Assembly (NCBI RefSeq): GCF_900048895.1
Contig: NZ_LT160640.1
Location: 62,001-126,000, forward strand
Direction of reading: 5' to 3'
DNA: 64,000 bases
Source of the DNA: Neglectibacter timonensis
GTDB lineage: Bacteria; Bacillota; Clostridia; Oscillospirales; Acutalibacteraceae
How positions within the stretch are numbered: the first letter of the stretch is position 1; each line of letters opens with the position of its first letter. Made by a program: the position numbers and the translations under genes. Positions 33,831 to 41,837 of this stretch are shown here, in pieces. The notes beneath the pieces were generated by a model that had not been told where the DNA came from, ran no database searches, and saw nothing but the letters and a program-made list of their open reading frames with translations.

Positions 33831-36479
33831 ATGGTTTTCCAGATGGAGCTTCACAGCGTAAGCTGGCATGAAACAGCCGAAAAGATGGGGACGGATCCAG
33901 AGCGCGGACTCAGCCGCGCCGAAGTACAGAAGCGTCTCTCCCGATACGGAAGGAATGAAATCCGGGAGTCGAAGCGGCAGAACTTGCTTCTGCGTTTCTT
34001 GAGTCAATTCAAAGATTTTATGGTGCTGATTCTGCTGGCTTCCGCAGCAGTCTCCTTTGCTGTGTCGCGTATCCGGGGCGACAGCGAATATATCGATTCC
34101 ATCATTATTCTGATTATTGTAGTCTGCAACGCTATGATCGGTATGGTACAGGAGGTGCGGGCGGACCGGGCGATCGACGCGTTGAAAAAGCTTTCTTCTC
34201 CCCATGCGCAGGTTCTGCGGAGCGGCAGAAAGCAGAGTGTGGAAAGCTGGGAGCTGGTCCCTGGAGATGTGGTCATCCTGAAAGCGGGCGATTTGGTACC
34301 TGCTGATATCAGGCTGGTAAAGAGCGTAGAGTTGAGAGCGGAAGAATCGGCTCTTACAGGGGAATCCGTGCCGACAGAAAAAGATGCTGGGACGATCTGT
34401 CCGGTGGATGCCACACTTGCAGAACGCAAAAATATGGTATTTGCCGGAACAGGCGTCGCCTCTGGGGCCGGTGTTGGGATCGTGACGGCAACCGGAATGG
34501 AAACCGGGATGGGACAGATCGCCACCATGCTGGAGAATGAGAAAGCGCCTCAGACTCCGCTGCAGCAAAAGCTCAAGCAGACTGGAAAGGTTTTGGGCGC
34601 AGGGGTGCTGGTGATCTGCGCAGTGATCTTTGGCCTTGGCTTAATTCAAAAAATTGAGCCGTTGGATATGTTTATGATCGCCATCAGCCTAGGTGTGGCG
34701 GCAATTCCGGAGGGACTTACCGCCGTCGTGACCATTGTGCTTGCCATGGGGATTAAGCGCATGGCACAAAAGAGAGCTATTGTCAGGCATATGCCGGCAG
34801 TGGAAACCCTTGGCAGCACGCAGGTGATCTGCTCCGACAAAACTGGAACTCTGACACAAAATAAGATGACGGTAGTAGCCTTTTCTGGAGCATATGGCGA
34901 GGAAAAGCTGGAGGGGGCAACCGCTCAGTTTTCTTTGGAGCTTGCTTCGCTCTGCAACAATTCTGAAGAGCATGAAGGGAAGATCAGCGGGGATCCCACG
35001 GAAACAGCCTTTCTGCGTGCCTGCAAAAGCAGAAAGACAGAATTGGAACAGGCGTTTCCAAGGGTGGGAGAAATCCCATTTTCCTCTTCACGGAAAATGA
35101 TGACCACTGCCCACCGGTTTGGAGAGGGATACCGTATCGTTAGCAAAGGAGCGCCCGATGTGCTGATCGCCAGATGCTCTCAAATGCTCAAGGGAAACTC
35201 CATTGTTCCGCTGAGCGGGGCCATGAAAGCGCGTATTCTTTCCGATAACAGCAGGCTTGCGGAAAAAGCGCTGCGGGTGCTGGCGGTGGCCTATAAAGAT
35301 ACGCCAAAGCTTTCCCGGGAGGACCGGGAAACAGAGAGCGAATTGATCTTTTGCGGCCTGATCGGTATGGAGGATCCCCCGCGTTCCGGTGTGAAAGCGG
35401 CAGTGGCGGAATGTAAAAGAGCCGGAATACTGCCGGTGATGATCACCGGAGACCATGCCGCCACGGCGTTGGCCATAGGGAAGAGGCTGGGCTTTGCCAA
35501 AGAGAACAGCGGCGTTATAACTGGCAGCGAACTGGATCGGCTTTCTGAAGCGGAACTCAGCGGCAAAATCTTTGATTACCAAATTTTTGCCCGGGTCTCT
35601 CCAGAGCATAAAGTTAAAATTGTCAAGGCGTTTCAGCGCAGGGGCATGGTGGTGGCCATGACCGGGGATGGGGTAAACGACGCGCCTGCGCTGAAAGGCG
35701 CGGACATTGGCTGTGCGATGGGAAAAAATGGAACGGAAGTAGCAAAATCGGCCGCCGACATGGTGCTGACAGACGACAATTTTTCCACTATCGTCAGTGC
35801 TGTCCGGGAAGGCAGGGGGATTTACAAGAATATCCGGAAGACCATTCATTTTCTGCTTTCCTGCAACATAGGTGAGATTCTTGTGGTATTTGTGGCGTTT
35901 TTGCTGCGTGTACCCACACCGCTGTTGGCAATTCAGCTTTTGTGGGTCAACCTGGTTACAGATTCCCTGCCGGCGCTGGCTTTGGGAGCAGACCCCATTG
36001 AACGGGATATTATGCAGGAACCTCCACACAAAAAGAATGAAGGCATTTTTTCCGGCGGCATGGGCTTTTCTGTGGCAGTGGAAGGCTGCCTGGTGGGCGC
36101 GCTGGCTCTATTGGCCTATACCGTAGGACGAATCTGGTTTGACGTGGATCCGCAGGACCCAGTGGTGGGAAGGACCATGGCGTTTGCGGTGCTCAGCCTT
36201 TCCCAGCTGGTACATAGTTTCAATATGCGTTCGGAACACTCTGTTTTGAAGTTGGGGATTTTTTCTAATAAAAAGCTGGTGGCAGCCTGCGCTGTTTGCG
36301 CATTTCTCATGGTCAGCGTGATCCTGTTCCCGCCGCTGACTGCGATCTTCAGGACAACGGCGCTGACAGGGCTGCAGTGGCTGATTGTAGCGGGGCTTTC
36401 CCTGTTCCCGCTGCTGGCTGTAGAAGGGGAAAAACTTCTGCTGCACCCTGCCAAAAAAGAAAACAGGCATTTGCCGTAA
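33831..36479 (+). CDS. Cation-transporting P-type ATPase, calcium type
   Basis: An 882-residue P2-type ATPase that exports a cation, most likely Ca2+, using ATP. Visible features: actuator TGES (177-180), M4 PEGL (293-296) typical of SERCA/PMCA pumps, phosphorylation site D336 in SDKTGTLTQNKMTV, the MITGDHAATA block, TGDGVNDAPALKGADIG, and a C-terminal cation-ATPase bundle with ILLW-type QLLWVNLVTDSLPALALG. Frame is open 89 codons upstream, across the neighbouring gene's promoter, and the family start is at VFQMELHSVSW, so ATG 33831 (or 33843) is chosen. It stands alone. Confidence 0.94.
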   Translation: MVFQMELHSVSWHETAEKMGTDPERGLSRAEVQKRLSRYGRNEIRESKRQNLLLRFLSQFKDFMVLILLASAAVSFAVSRIRGDSEYIDSIIILIIVVCNAMIGMVQEVRADRAIDALKKLSSPHAQVLRSGRKQSVESWELVPGDVVILKAGDLVPADIRLVKSVELRAEESALTGESVPTEKDAGTICPVDATLAERKNMVFAGTGVASGAGVGIVTATGMETGMGQIATMLENEKAPQTPLQQKLKQTGKVLGAGVLVICAVIFGLGLIQKIEPLDMFMIAISLGVAAIPEGLTAVVTIVLAMGIKRMAQKRAIVRHMPAVETLGSTQVICSDKTGTLTQNKMTVVAFSGAYGEEKLEGATAQFSLELASLCNNSEEHEGKISGDPTETAFLRACKSRKTELEQAFPRVGEIPFSSSRKMMTTAHRFGEGYRIVSKGAPDVLIARCSQMLKGNSIVPLSGAMKARILSDNSRLAEKALRVLAVAYKDTPKLSREDRETESELIFCGLIGMEDPPRSGVKAAVAECKRAGILPVMITGDHAATALAIGKRLGFAKENSGVITGSELDRLSEAELSGKIFDYQIFARVSPEHKVKIVKAFQRRGMVVAMTGDGVNDAPALKGADIGCAMGKNGTEVAKSAADMVLTDDNFSTIVSAVREGRGIYKNIRKTIHFLLSCNIGEILVVFVAFLLRVPTPLLAIQLLWVNLVTDSLPALALGADPIERDIMQEPPHKKNEGIFSGGMGFSVAVEGCLVGALALLAYTVGRIWFDVDPQDPVVGRTMAFAVLSLSQLVHSFNMRSEHSVLKLGIFSNKKLVAACAVCAFLMVSVILFPPLTAIFRTTALTGLQWLIVAGLSLFPLLAVEGEKLLLHPAKKENRHLP

Positions 36480-36590
36480 AACCGGAAGACGCACTTGTAC
36501 TGCTGGAGATGGAAAAGGAAGCGCCGGCTAATTAGCGTGGCCGGAATAGAAAAGAACTGAGGGACTGAAAAAGGATGGAAAGCCGGTATG

Positions 36591-36642
36591 GCAGGAACGC
36601 CCTGGAGCGCAGATCATTCTGCAGACTTCAGGGCGTTCCTGC
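36591..36642 (+). terminator. Hairpin after the P-type ATPase gene
   Basis: GCAGGAACGCCCTG pairs with CAGGGCGTTCCTGC (14 bp) with a 24-base loop. No U-tract, so it may be a stabiliser or weak terminator. The rest of the 36480-36702 gap has only a second dyad (TTATCAAAG/CTTTGATAA, about 36657-36692) near the end of the convergent endonuclease gene. Confidence 0.5.
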
Positions 36643-36702
36643 ATGGAACAAATTTTATCAAAGAATCCGTTCCTGTGGATCCTTTGATAATAAACTGGGT
36701 CA

Positions 36703-37554
36703 TTATTCCGAGCAATTCTGTTGGTCCCTGTAAAGACTTTTCATCAATGCGATTTCCCGGGCATAGCCTTCCAGGTCATTGGGCGTTTCCAGGTAAAATG
36801 GCAGGCTGCGGAGAGAGGGATGGTTGATGATGCACCTCAGCGCGTCCAGACCAATCGTGCCTTCCCCCAGTTTTTGATGTCTGTCTTTATGGCTCCCTAC
36901 CGGATTCATACTGTCGTTCAAATGAACAGCACGCAGCCGGGAAAGGCCGATGACCTGATCGAAGGTATCCAAAACTTCGTCCAGCCGGTGAACCAAATCG
37001 TACCCGCTGTCGGAGACATGGCAGGTGTCAAGACACACTCCCATTTTATCCGATAGTTCCACTCGGTCCAAAATAGCACGCAGCTCCTCAAAGTTCCTGC
37101 CGACCTCGGAGCCTTTGCCAGCCATGGTTTCCAGCAGGACGGTGGTGGACTGTGTGGGCTGCAGCAATTCATTGAGTTGGGCAGCAATCAGTTCAATTCC
37201 CTTTTCCGGCCCTTGCTTTACATGACTTCCTGGGTGAAAATTATACATGCTGCCCGGCAGGTATTCCAGCCTGCGCAGATCGTCCTGCATTGTTTGGCGG
37301 GCAAATTCCCGAATTCGTTCCTCTGCAGCGCAGGCGTTCAAAGTATAGGGGGCGTGGGCTAAAGCTGGGAAAAAACCATGTTCCTCTGCGAGGGCCAGAT
37401 AGGCGGCTATGTCCTGTTGATCCAAGTCTTTAGCCTTTCCGCCCCGTGGGTTTCTGGTAAAAAATTGAAAGGTGTTGGCGCCGATTTTCACGGCCTCTTT
37501 TCCCATGGCCAGAAAGCCCTTGGCACAGGAAAGATGACATCCTATTTTCAGCAT
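36703..37554 (-). CDS. nfo: Deoxyribonuclease IV (AP endonuclease)
   Basis: A 283-residue class II AP endonuclease that cuts 5' of abasic sites in base excision repair. The TIM-barrel with its three-zinc site shows [55 protein letters not shown] and LETP; all metal-ligand His/Glu/Asp blocks are present. The start directly before LKIGCHLS fits the family. Confidence 0.96.
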   Translation of the reverse strand: MLKIGCHLSCAKGFLAMGKEAVKIGANTFQFFTRNPRGGKAKDLDQQDIAAYLALAEEHGFFPALAHAPYTLNACAAEERIREFARQTMQDDLRRLEYLPGSMYNFHPGSHVKQGPEKGIELIAAQLNELLQPTQSTTVLLETMAGKGSEVGRNFEELRAILDRVELSDKMGVCLDTCHVSDSGYDLVHRLDEVLDTFDQVIGLSRLRAVHLNDSMNPVGSHKDRHQKLGEGTIGLDALRCIINHPSLRSLPFYLETPNDLEGYAREIALMKSLYRDQQNCSE

Positions 37555-37579
37555 AAAATCCTTCTTTCTGTATTTTGCG

Positions 37580-38104
37580 TTATTCAGGGGATAAATAAGA
37601 ATCTTGCGGAGGTATATTTTCTTGAAGGAGAGCTTCGATTACCACGGTGTCGCGTAGAATCCAGGGCCGGGCATTCGGGCAAAAAACTTTTGCATTTTGT
37701 TCCAGCGCTGTCTGCAGGGAAACCCACTCGGCCTGATATTCCTCTTCCGCTTCATAGGAATCCAGTTGTCTTTTTCCAGGGACAGGATCTGTGACACCGA
37801 AAAAGTAGTGGGAATCCATTTCCAAAATATCAGAGATGCTGCCTTTCCTTTTTTCATGCACAACGCCGCATTTTCGCAGGGAGGCAGGGAGAACGAGGTA
37901 TCCCGTTTCCTCACGCACCTCCCGGAGAACTGCTTCTTCCAGGCTTTCACCGTGCTCTACGCCGCCTCCCGGGAATTTGTATTCGCCTGATTTGGTGGAA
38001 ACGAACAGGTACAGGTTCCCCTTTTGCAGGATGGCCCGTGCAGCGGTTCTGTGAAAAACAGATCCATCCGGTTTATAATTCTTTGCATCAATAAACAATT
38101 CCAT
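37580..38104 (-). CDS. Nudix hydrolase
   Basis: A 174-residue Nudix enzyme that cleaves nucleoside-diphosphate-linked substrates. The Nudix box (about 46-70, [18 protein letters not shown] then REETGY) matches GX5EX7REUXEEXGU exactly. The start at 38104 begins MELFIDAKN. Substrate unknown. It is 25 bp upstream of nfo on the same strand, so the two may be cotranscribed, both serving nucleotide or DNA repair. Confidence 0.93.
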   Translation of the reverse strand: MELFIDAKNYKPDGSVFHRTAARAILQKGNLYLFVSTKSGEYKFPGGGVEHGESLEEAVLREVREETGYLVLPASLRKCGVVHEKRKGSISDILEMDSHYFFGVTDPVPGKRQLDSYEAEEEYQAEWVSLQTALEQNAKVFCPNARPWILRDTVVIEALLQENIPPQDSYLSPE

Positions 38105-38180
38105 AGGTTCCCTACTTTCGATCGGGTTTCGCTTGAAGCTGCGGTATTTGATATGGACGGACGTCAGGCAAGCTGCTAAG

Positions 38181-38618
38181 TCAGACGTTCCAAAGCATTT
38201 GAATATGAGGGATGCCATCTTCTAAAAATTCTTCAGAAACCTGGCGGAATCCTAGCTTTTCATAGAAGCCTTTGGCATAGGTCTGTGCTTCAATCCGAAT
38301 TTGCTCTGCCTGCAGCTGTTCCCTGGCAGCTTTCATGCCTTCTGAAAGGATTCTACGGCCCAGACCGGAGTTTCTTTTTCGGGTAAGCACTCTCCCAATG
38401 GATACCTCTTCAAAAGAAACGCCTTTGTCCAATACCCTCAGATAGGCCTGTATTCCCGCTTCATCTTTCAAATAGACATGAAGGGCACAGAAATCTTTGC
38501 CGTCGAGTTCCTGATAAGCGCATTGCTGCTCCACTACAAAGACCGCAACCCGGAGCTGAAGGATGTCATAAAGCTCCCCGGCGGAGAGCTCCTCAAACCG
38601 TTTTACGTACAAATCCAT
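38181..38618 (-). CDS. GNAT-family N-acetyltransferase, ElaA-like
   Basis: A 145-residue acetyltransferase with the layout of ElaA: ILQLRVAVFVVEQQCAYQE near the N terminus, the acetyl-CoA loop VLTRKRNSGLGRRIL and the ending YEKLGFRQVSEEFLEDGIPH. The ATG at 38618 was chosen because AAAGGA is eight bases upstream; ATG 38627 is an alternative. Either start overlaps or abuts the tetR stop, showing translational coupling with the regulator. Confidence 0.9.
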   Translation of the reverse strand: MDLYVKRFEELSAGELYDILQLRVAVFVVEQQCAYQELDGKDFCALHVYLKDEAGIQAYLRVLDKGVSFEEVSIGRVLTRKRNSGLGRRILSEGMKAAREQLQAEQIRIEAQTYAKGFYEKLGFRQVSEEFLEDGIPHIQMLWNV

Positions 38619-38619
38619 A

Positions 38620-39213
38620 TCATTCATCCTTTTGCATAGATACCATATTCGTTTGTGCATCCGGACCTTGGCCATTGATAATCTGTTCCAGCAATTTGCC
38701 CACTTGTTCCGCAATTTCTTCAACTTCTGCATGGAGTTGACCGAGTACATAGGCTTCCAACACTCCCAGGACAGCCCTGCTCATGAAATTTAATAAGACT
38801 TCTGTATCTTTTCCGGGGGATGCATCCTCAAGCCTGCTGTTAAGCTGGTCTACGATAAAGCCGAGCATACGGTGCCGAAATAAAACGGTGCTTTCCGTGG
38901 TAAACAAAGCGGCAAAGAAAGCCTTGCGCTGTTGGAAATAGCGGAACCACAGAACAGTGCCTTCTGTGCAACCCATCTCCCTTTTCTTTTCACAGACAGC
39001 GGTGAGTTCTTCCAATTGCTTATCGACAATTGCGTTGAGCAGATCGAATTTGTCGGAATAATGTAGATAAAAGGTTTTTCGGCTGATATCTGCTTTTTGA
39101 GTGATCGCCTTTACTGTGATGGCGTCAAAACCAATGTCCAGAAGCATTTCACAGAAGGCGTTCTGTATGGCCTTTTGTGATTTCAGGATTCTGCGGTCTA
39201 CTTTGAGTTCTAT
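38620..39213 (-). CDS. TetR/AcrR-family regulator with apparent AUA start codon
   Basis: A 197-residue regulator. The helix-turn-helix begins DRRILKSQKAIQNAF and continues MLLDIGFDAITVKAITQKADISRKTFYLHY in part, as in TetR proteins that start about ten residues earlier. No ATG, GTG, TTG or CTG occurs in frame between the upstream in-frame stop and residue 23. The only start that keeps the whole helix-turn-helix is ATA at 39211-39213, eight bases after GGAGG. Starting at the internal ATG (39147) would delete helix 1. The 5' region contains a 29-bp perfect inverted repeat. It is coupled to the ElaA-like gene and diverges from the NTF2-like gene. Confidence 0.85.
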   Translation of the reverse strand: MELKVDRRILKSQKAIQNAFCEMLLDIGFDAITVKAITQKADISRKTFYLHYSDKFDLLNAIVDKQLEELTAVCEKKREMGCTEGTVLWFRYFQQRKAFFAALFTTESTVLFRHRMLGFIVDQLNSRLEDASPGKDTEVLLNFMSRAVLGVLEAYVLGQLHAEVEEIAEQVGKLLEQIINGQGPDAQTNMVSMQKDE

Positions 39214-39233
39214 TTTTAAAGCCTCCTTTCTTC

Positions 39234-39296
39234 GGAAGATATGTTGTAGTACTACTCACTTTTGCATAAAGTGAGTAGTACTACAACATATCTTCC
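39234..39296. repeat. 29-bp perfect inverted repeat upstream of tetR
   Basis: Arms 39234-39262 and 39268-39296 are perfect reverse complements over 29 bp, separated by the five bases TGCAT. Each arm contains the palindrome GTAGTACTAC. In RNA it would be a very stable hairpin in the tetR 5' UTR, ending about eight bases before the GGAGG ribosome site. Confidence 0.95.
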
Positions 39297-39305
39297 ATCT
39301 GGTCA

Positions 39306-39361
39306 TTGCCAATAGAAACAAAGTGCATTACTATTATACACGAGAGTAGTAATACTCACAA
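39306..39361. promoter_or_regulatory. Divergent tetR / NTF2-like promoters with shared operator
   Basis: Minus strand: TTGTGA (39356-39361), 17 bp, TATAAT (39333-39338), for tetR. Plus strand: TTGCCA (39306-39311), 17 bp, TACTAT (39329-39334), a weaker match, for the NTF2-like gene. Between them lies the dyad GAGTAGTAATACTC (39344-39357), whose half-site resembles GAGTAGTACTAC in the big inverted repeat. One regulator could thus control both genes. Confidence 0.6.
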
Positions 39362-39424
39362 ACAAAAAGTGAATCTGCGAAGGCAGGTTTCAAAAATAAT
39401 AAATACGGATAGGAGAGGAAGAAA

Positions 39425-39793
39425 ATGCCGGAACCAGAAGTAATCCGAGTTTTAAAGCGCCATGGAAATGCAATGGGCAGCATGGATCCTGATTTTATTG
39501 CAGCAGACTATGCAGAGGATGCAGTTGTGCTCTGCAACCTTGTGGACAAGCCTGCAGTAGGCAGGGCGGAGATTCGCGACATGATTGCTGAAATCCTGAA
39601 AATGAACGTCATCAATTTTTCAGAAGATCCAGACGCTCCGGAGGAGGACAAAGAGGTTGCGCAAGACATTGCCGCCGGTGAGTACGCGCTGCACATCTTT
39701 GAAAACAGAGGAGCGGGGATGAAAGGGATCGAAACCTACTGTGTCCGAAATGATAAGATTGTGTTTGAATCCGCTGTCATTACAATTCTGTAA
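39425..39793 (+). CDS. NTF2-like (SnoaL/SgcJ-type) protein
   Basis: A 122-residue small alpha+beta barrel protein of the NTF2-like superfamily. The opening VIRVLKRHGNAMGSMDPDFIAADYAEDAVV is the usual layout in part, with NAMGSMDPDFIAADYA aligning to the cone-forming helix. Such proteins are ligand-binding pockets or small enzymes; no specific activity can be read. AGGAGAGG precedes the ATG. Divergent from tetR and probably its target. Confidence 0.78.
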   Translation: MPEPEVIRVLKRHGNAMGSMDPDFIAADYAEDAVVLCNLVDKPAVGRAEIRDMIAEILKMNVINFSEDPDAPEEDKEVAQDIAAGEYALHIFENRGAGMKGIETYCVRNDKIVFESAVITIL

Positions 39794-40276
39794 AAAAACT
39801 GTCTGAGTAAAGAAGCGGAACAGGCCGATAACTTTGACAATACCGTTGCAAACGGCATCATGGCAAGAAATCAAGTCATTGACTTTGCCACAGAGCCACT
39901 GGCAGAGCTGATGAGCACAGAACCTTCCAAGCGGGCAGAAATCATTAAGGATATGAGTTTCCTGAACTCCACAAAAATCCAGAACAATGAAGCGGATGTT
40001 GAGAAAATTAAGAATATCCTGATGAAAATTTTCCGAGAGATTAAGGAAGATGTAACAGCACAACAGCCTACCGGAGCAATCGCTACAGCAGAAGCTGTAA
40101 AGGGCATTCGTGATTCGCTGCCAGACAAGCCACAATCTGAGCTGACCACCGATGATGTATCAGCCGCTATGGCTGCCTATGTTGGGAAAATGATTCCGAT
40201 GGATGAATCTACATCTGCGCTGCTTCAGCAGCTTACAAAACAAATGTTGGAGCTGCCCACAGAGGACGAAAAATAA
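39794..40276 (+). pseudogene. Orphan 3' fragment of an unrecognised gene
   Basis: A frame open from the stop of the NTF2-like gene to 40276 encodes about 160 residues, hydrophilic, mostly helical in appearance, rich in Glu, Lys and Ala (for example NFDNTVANGIMARNQVIDFA). The first ATG (39860) has no ribosome site, and the coding-like sequence continues upstream of it. This suggests the 3' end of a larger gene whose 5' part was lost. I do not recognise the family. It marks the left edge of the accessory island, where composition changes. Confidence 0.5.
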
Positions 40277-40331
40277 GCGTTTCGCTATGGCGAAACGAAG
40301 GCTTGATATATACCTCCCAAAACAAAAAAAC

Positions 40332-40370
40332 GCTGCAACTTTCATCCTTTATAGAAATGAAAATTGCAGC
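40332..40370. terminator. Bidirectional terminator between the orphan fragment and the nuclease-like gene
   Basis: GCTGCAACTTTCAT pairs with ATGAAAATTGCAGC with one mismatch; T-runs lie on both sides (ATTTTT on plus, GTTTTTTT on minus). Confidence 0.8.
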
Positions 40371-40374
40371 ATTT

Positions 40375-41826
40375 TTATTGTAGATTATTTTCAAAGTGTT
40401 TCATCATCTTAGAGAAATAATCCATTTTCCCATCAAGATGTGGATTTTCGTGTATGGATAACTCCTCATATATGGCGCCTATATTTTTGTGCAGTCCGTC
40501 CAGTTTTATTGAGTCAAGCAATCTGTTCAAAATTTGCTTTTCTTTTATTTTGTCATTATGATGAAGATAAAGCAGCATTTCTAACTCACGAATCGTCATA
40601 ACAAAGCAAAGAGGATCTTTTTCAAATATTTCGCTCTTCGACAATTCAATAATAGCCGCATTAGAAAACTCATCATACAACAAAATAATTTTTATTACAG
40701 GAACATCCACCTTGCCATTAAGTTGCTCGTAACTACTATTCAGTTGTGCGTATGCTTCACTTATTGTGTGATCAAAAAAAGTCTTCACTGACTTCAAATT
40801 CGGAACCTGTTGCTTGACATCTAATTTGAGCAATGACGATTTCGATTCAACGAGTATTTGGAGTACACCGAAATCAAATAGAAAATCAGCCCCTTTTTTT
40901 GAACCGGTAGATAGCACTGACCACTCAGTGGGTTCACAATAATTCATAGCTAAATCTTTAATATAATCTTCAAATAGCAATCCAAACGCATTAACAAACT
41001 TCTGAGTCCCTTGCTTAAAGTAATAGTCTCTAACAAGCCAATAAAGCCCATTTCCAACCATCATTGAGACAAGATACATGCTTACAGCCAGATATACTCC
41101 ATACCTTTGAGTTTTAATAAAAGGCTTTGAATATAATAGTTGTTTCCCTAATGAATCTTCTCGCAACTCTTTATAGTCGCAAGAATAATACCCAATAAAC
41201 TTAGTGATATTTTCTGTGGTTAAAATAGTATTTTCTTTTCTACAGTATAGGCTTTCTGGAGCGGATAGCGGATCTGGGTGTTGACTGCAAAGCCAAAATA
41301 TCATAAGAAGTATAGCAATATAATCATCTACTGAACAGCCAAACACCTCCTTTACGGCAGCATTGGTATCTATTTTACTTCTATGTTCAAAATTTTTTCC
41401 TGCTAACAGAATATAATAATCTCTATTAAACTTTTCATATATCCACCATAAATTTTGATATTGGAACTGCTCTGCGGTCATCCCTAAAACAACACGGAAC
41501 ACTCCATCGGCAGCATTTTTAATGCTTTCTGTTGCCGAATGCTCATTATCATATTCTCGATACAAATCAACAAGTTGTCCTACAGAAGATACTTTATCCG
41601 CATGACGATAATCATTGCTCTCCTTCACAGAAAGAAATGCAATATTAGGAATGTCCCACGCTGACAACTGTACAATCAGTTTTTGATTTCTTCCATAGCG
41701 TATAACAGGTCTCTCTACCTTCCTCATGTACTGATTTTTTTTGAACATCTCAATAGATATTTCTGAAAATTTGTAAATGAGTCCATCAGTATTTATCTTC
41801 TTAATTTCAGAAATAAAGTCTCGCAT
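40375..41826 (-). CDS. Putative restriction nuclease partner, PD-(D/E)xK-like motif
   Basis: A 483-residue protein of no family I recognise. In the C-terminal half, D314 in KGADFLFDFG and E327-S-K329 in LVESKS, with E286 in LLFEDYI earlier, match the spacing of a PD-(D/E)xK nuclease core. Two hydrophobic stretches (about 168-180 and 246-262) are probably buried helices. The ATG at 41826 has AAGGA eight bases upstream and begins 11 bp after the methyltransferase stop, so the two are cotranscribed. The partnership suggests the cutting or effector half of a modification-linked defence system. The motif is read by eye only. Confidence 0.6.
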   Translation of the reverse strand: MRDFISEIKKINTDGLIYKFSEISIEMFKKNQYMRKVERPVIRYGRNQKLIVQLSAWDIPNIAFLSVKESNDYRHADKVSSVGQLVDLYREYDNEHSATESIKNAADGVFRVVLGMTAEQFQYQNLWWIYEKFNRDYYILLAGKNFEHRSKIDTNAAVKEVFGCSVDDYIAILLMIFWLCSQHPDPLSAPESLYCRKENTILTTENITKFIGYYSCDYKELREDSLGKQLLYSKPFIKTQRYGVYLAVSMYLVSMMVGNGLYWLVRDYYFKQGTQKFVNAFGLLFEDYIKDLAMNYCEPTEWSVLSTGSKKGADFLFDFGVLQILVESKSSLLKLDVKQQVPNLKSVKTFFDHTISEAYAQLNSSYEQLNGKVDVPVIKIILLYDEFSNAAIIELSKSEIFEKDPLCFVMTIRELEMLLYLHHNDKIKEKQILNRLLDSIKLDGLHKNIGAIYEELSIHENPHLDGKMDYFSKMMKHFENNLQ

Positions 41827-41837
41827 GGTATCCGTCC

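Noticed and set aside
36541-36702. Nested dyads between the P-type ATPase and nfo genes considered as a small mobile repeat
   Set aside because: Two separate hairpins at the ends of convergent genes explain them; no target duplication or second copy was seen.
39234-39296. The inverted repeat considered as a transposon-derived MITE or CRISPR-like unit
   Set aside because: Only one copy, a five-base loop, no target-site duplication found, and it contains regulator half-sites matching the adjacent operator.
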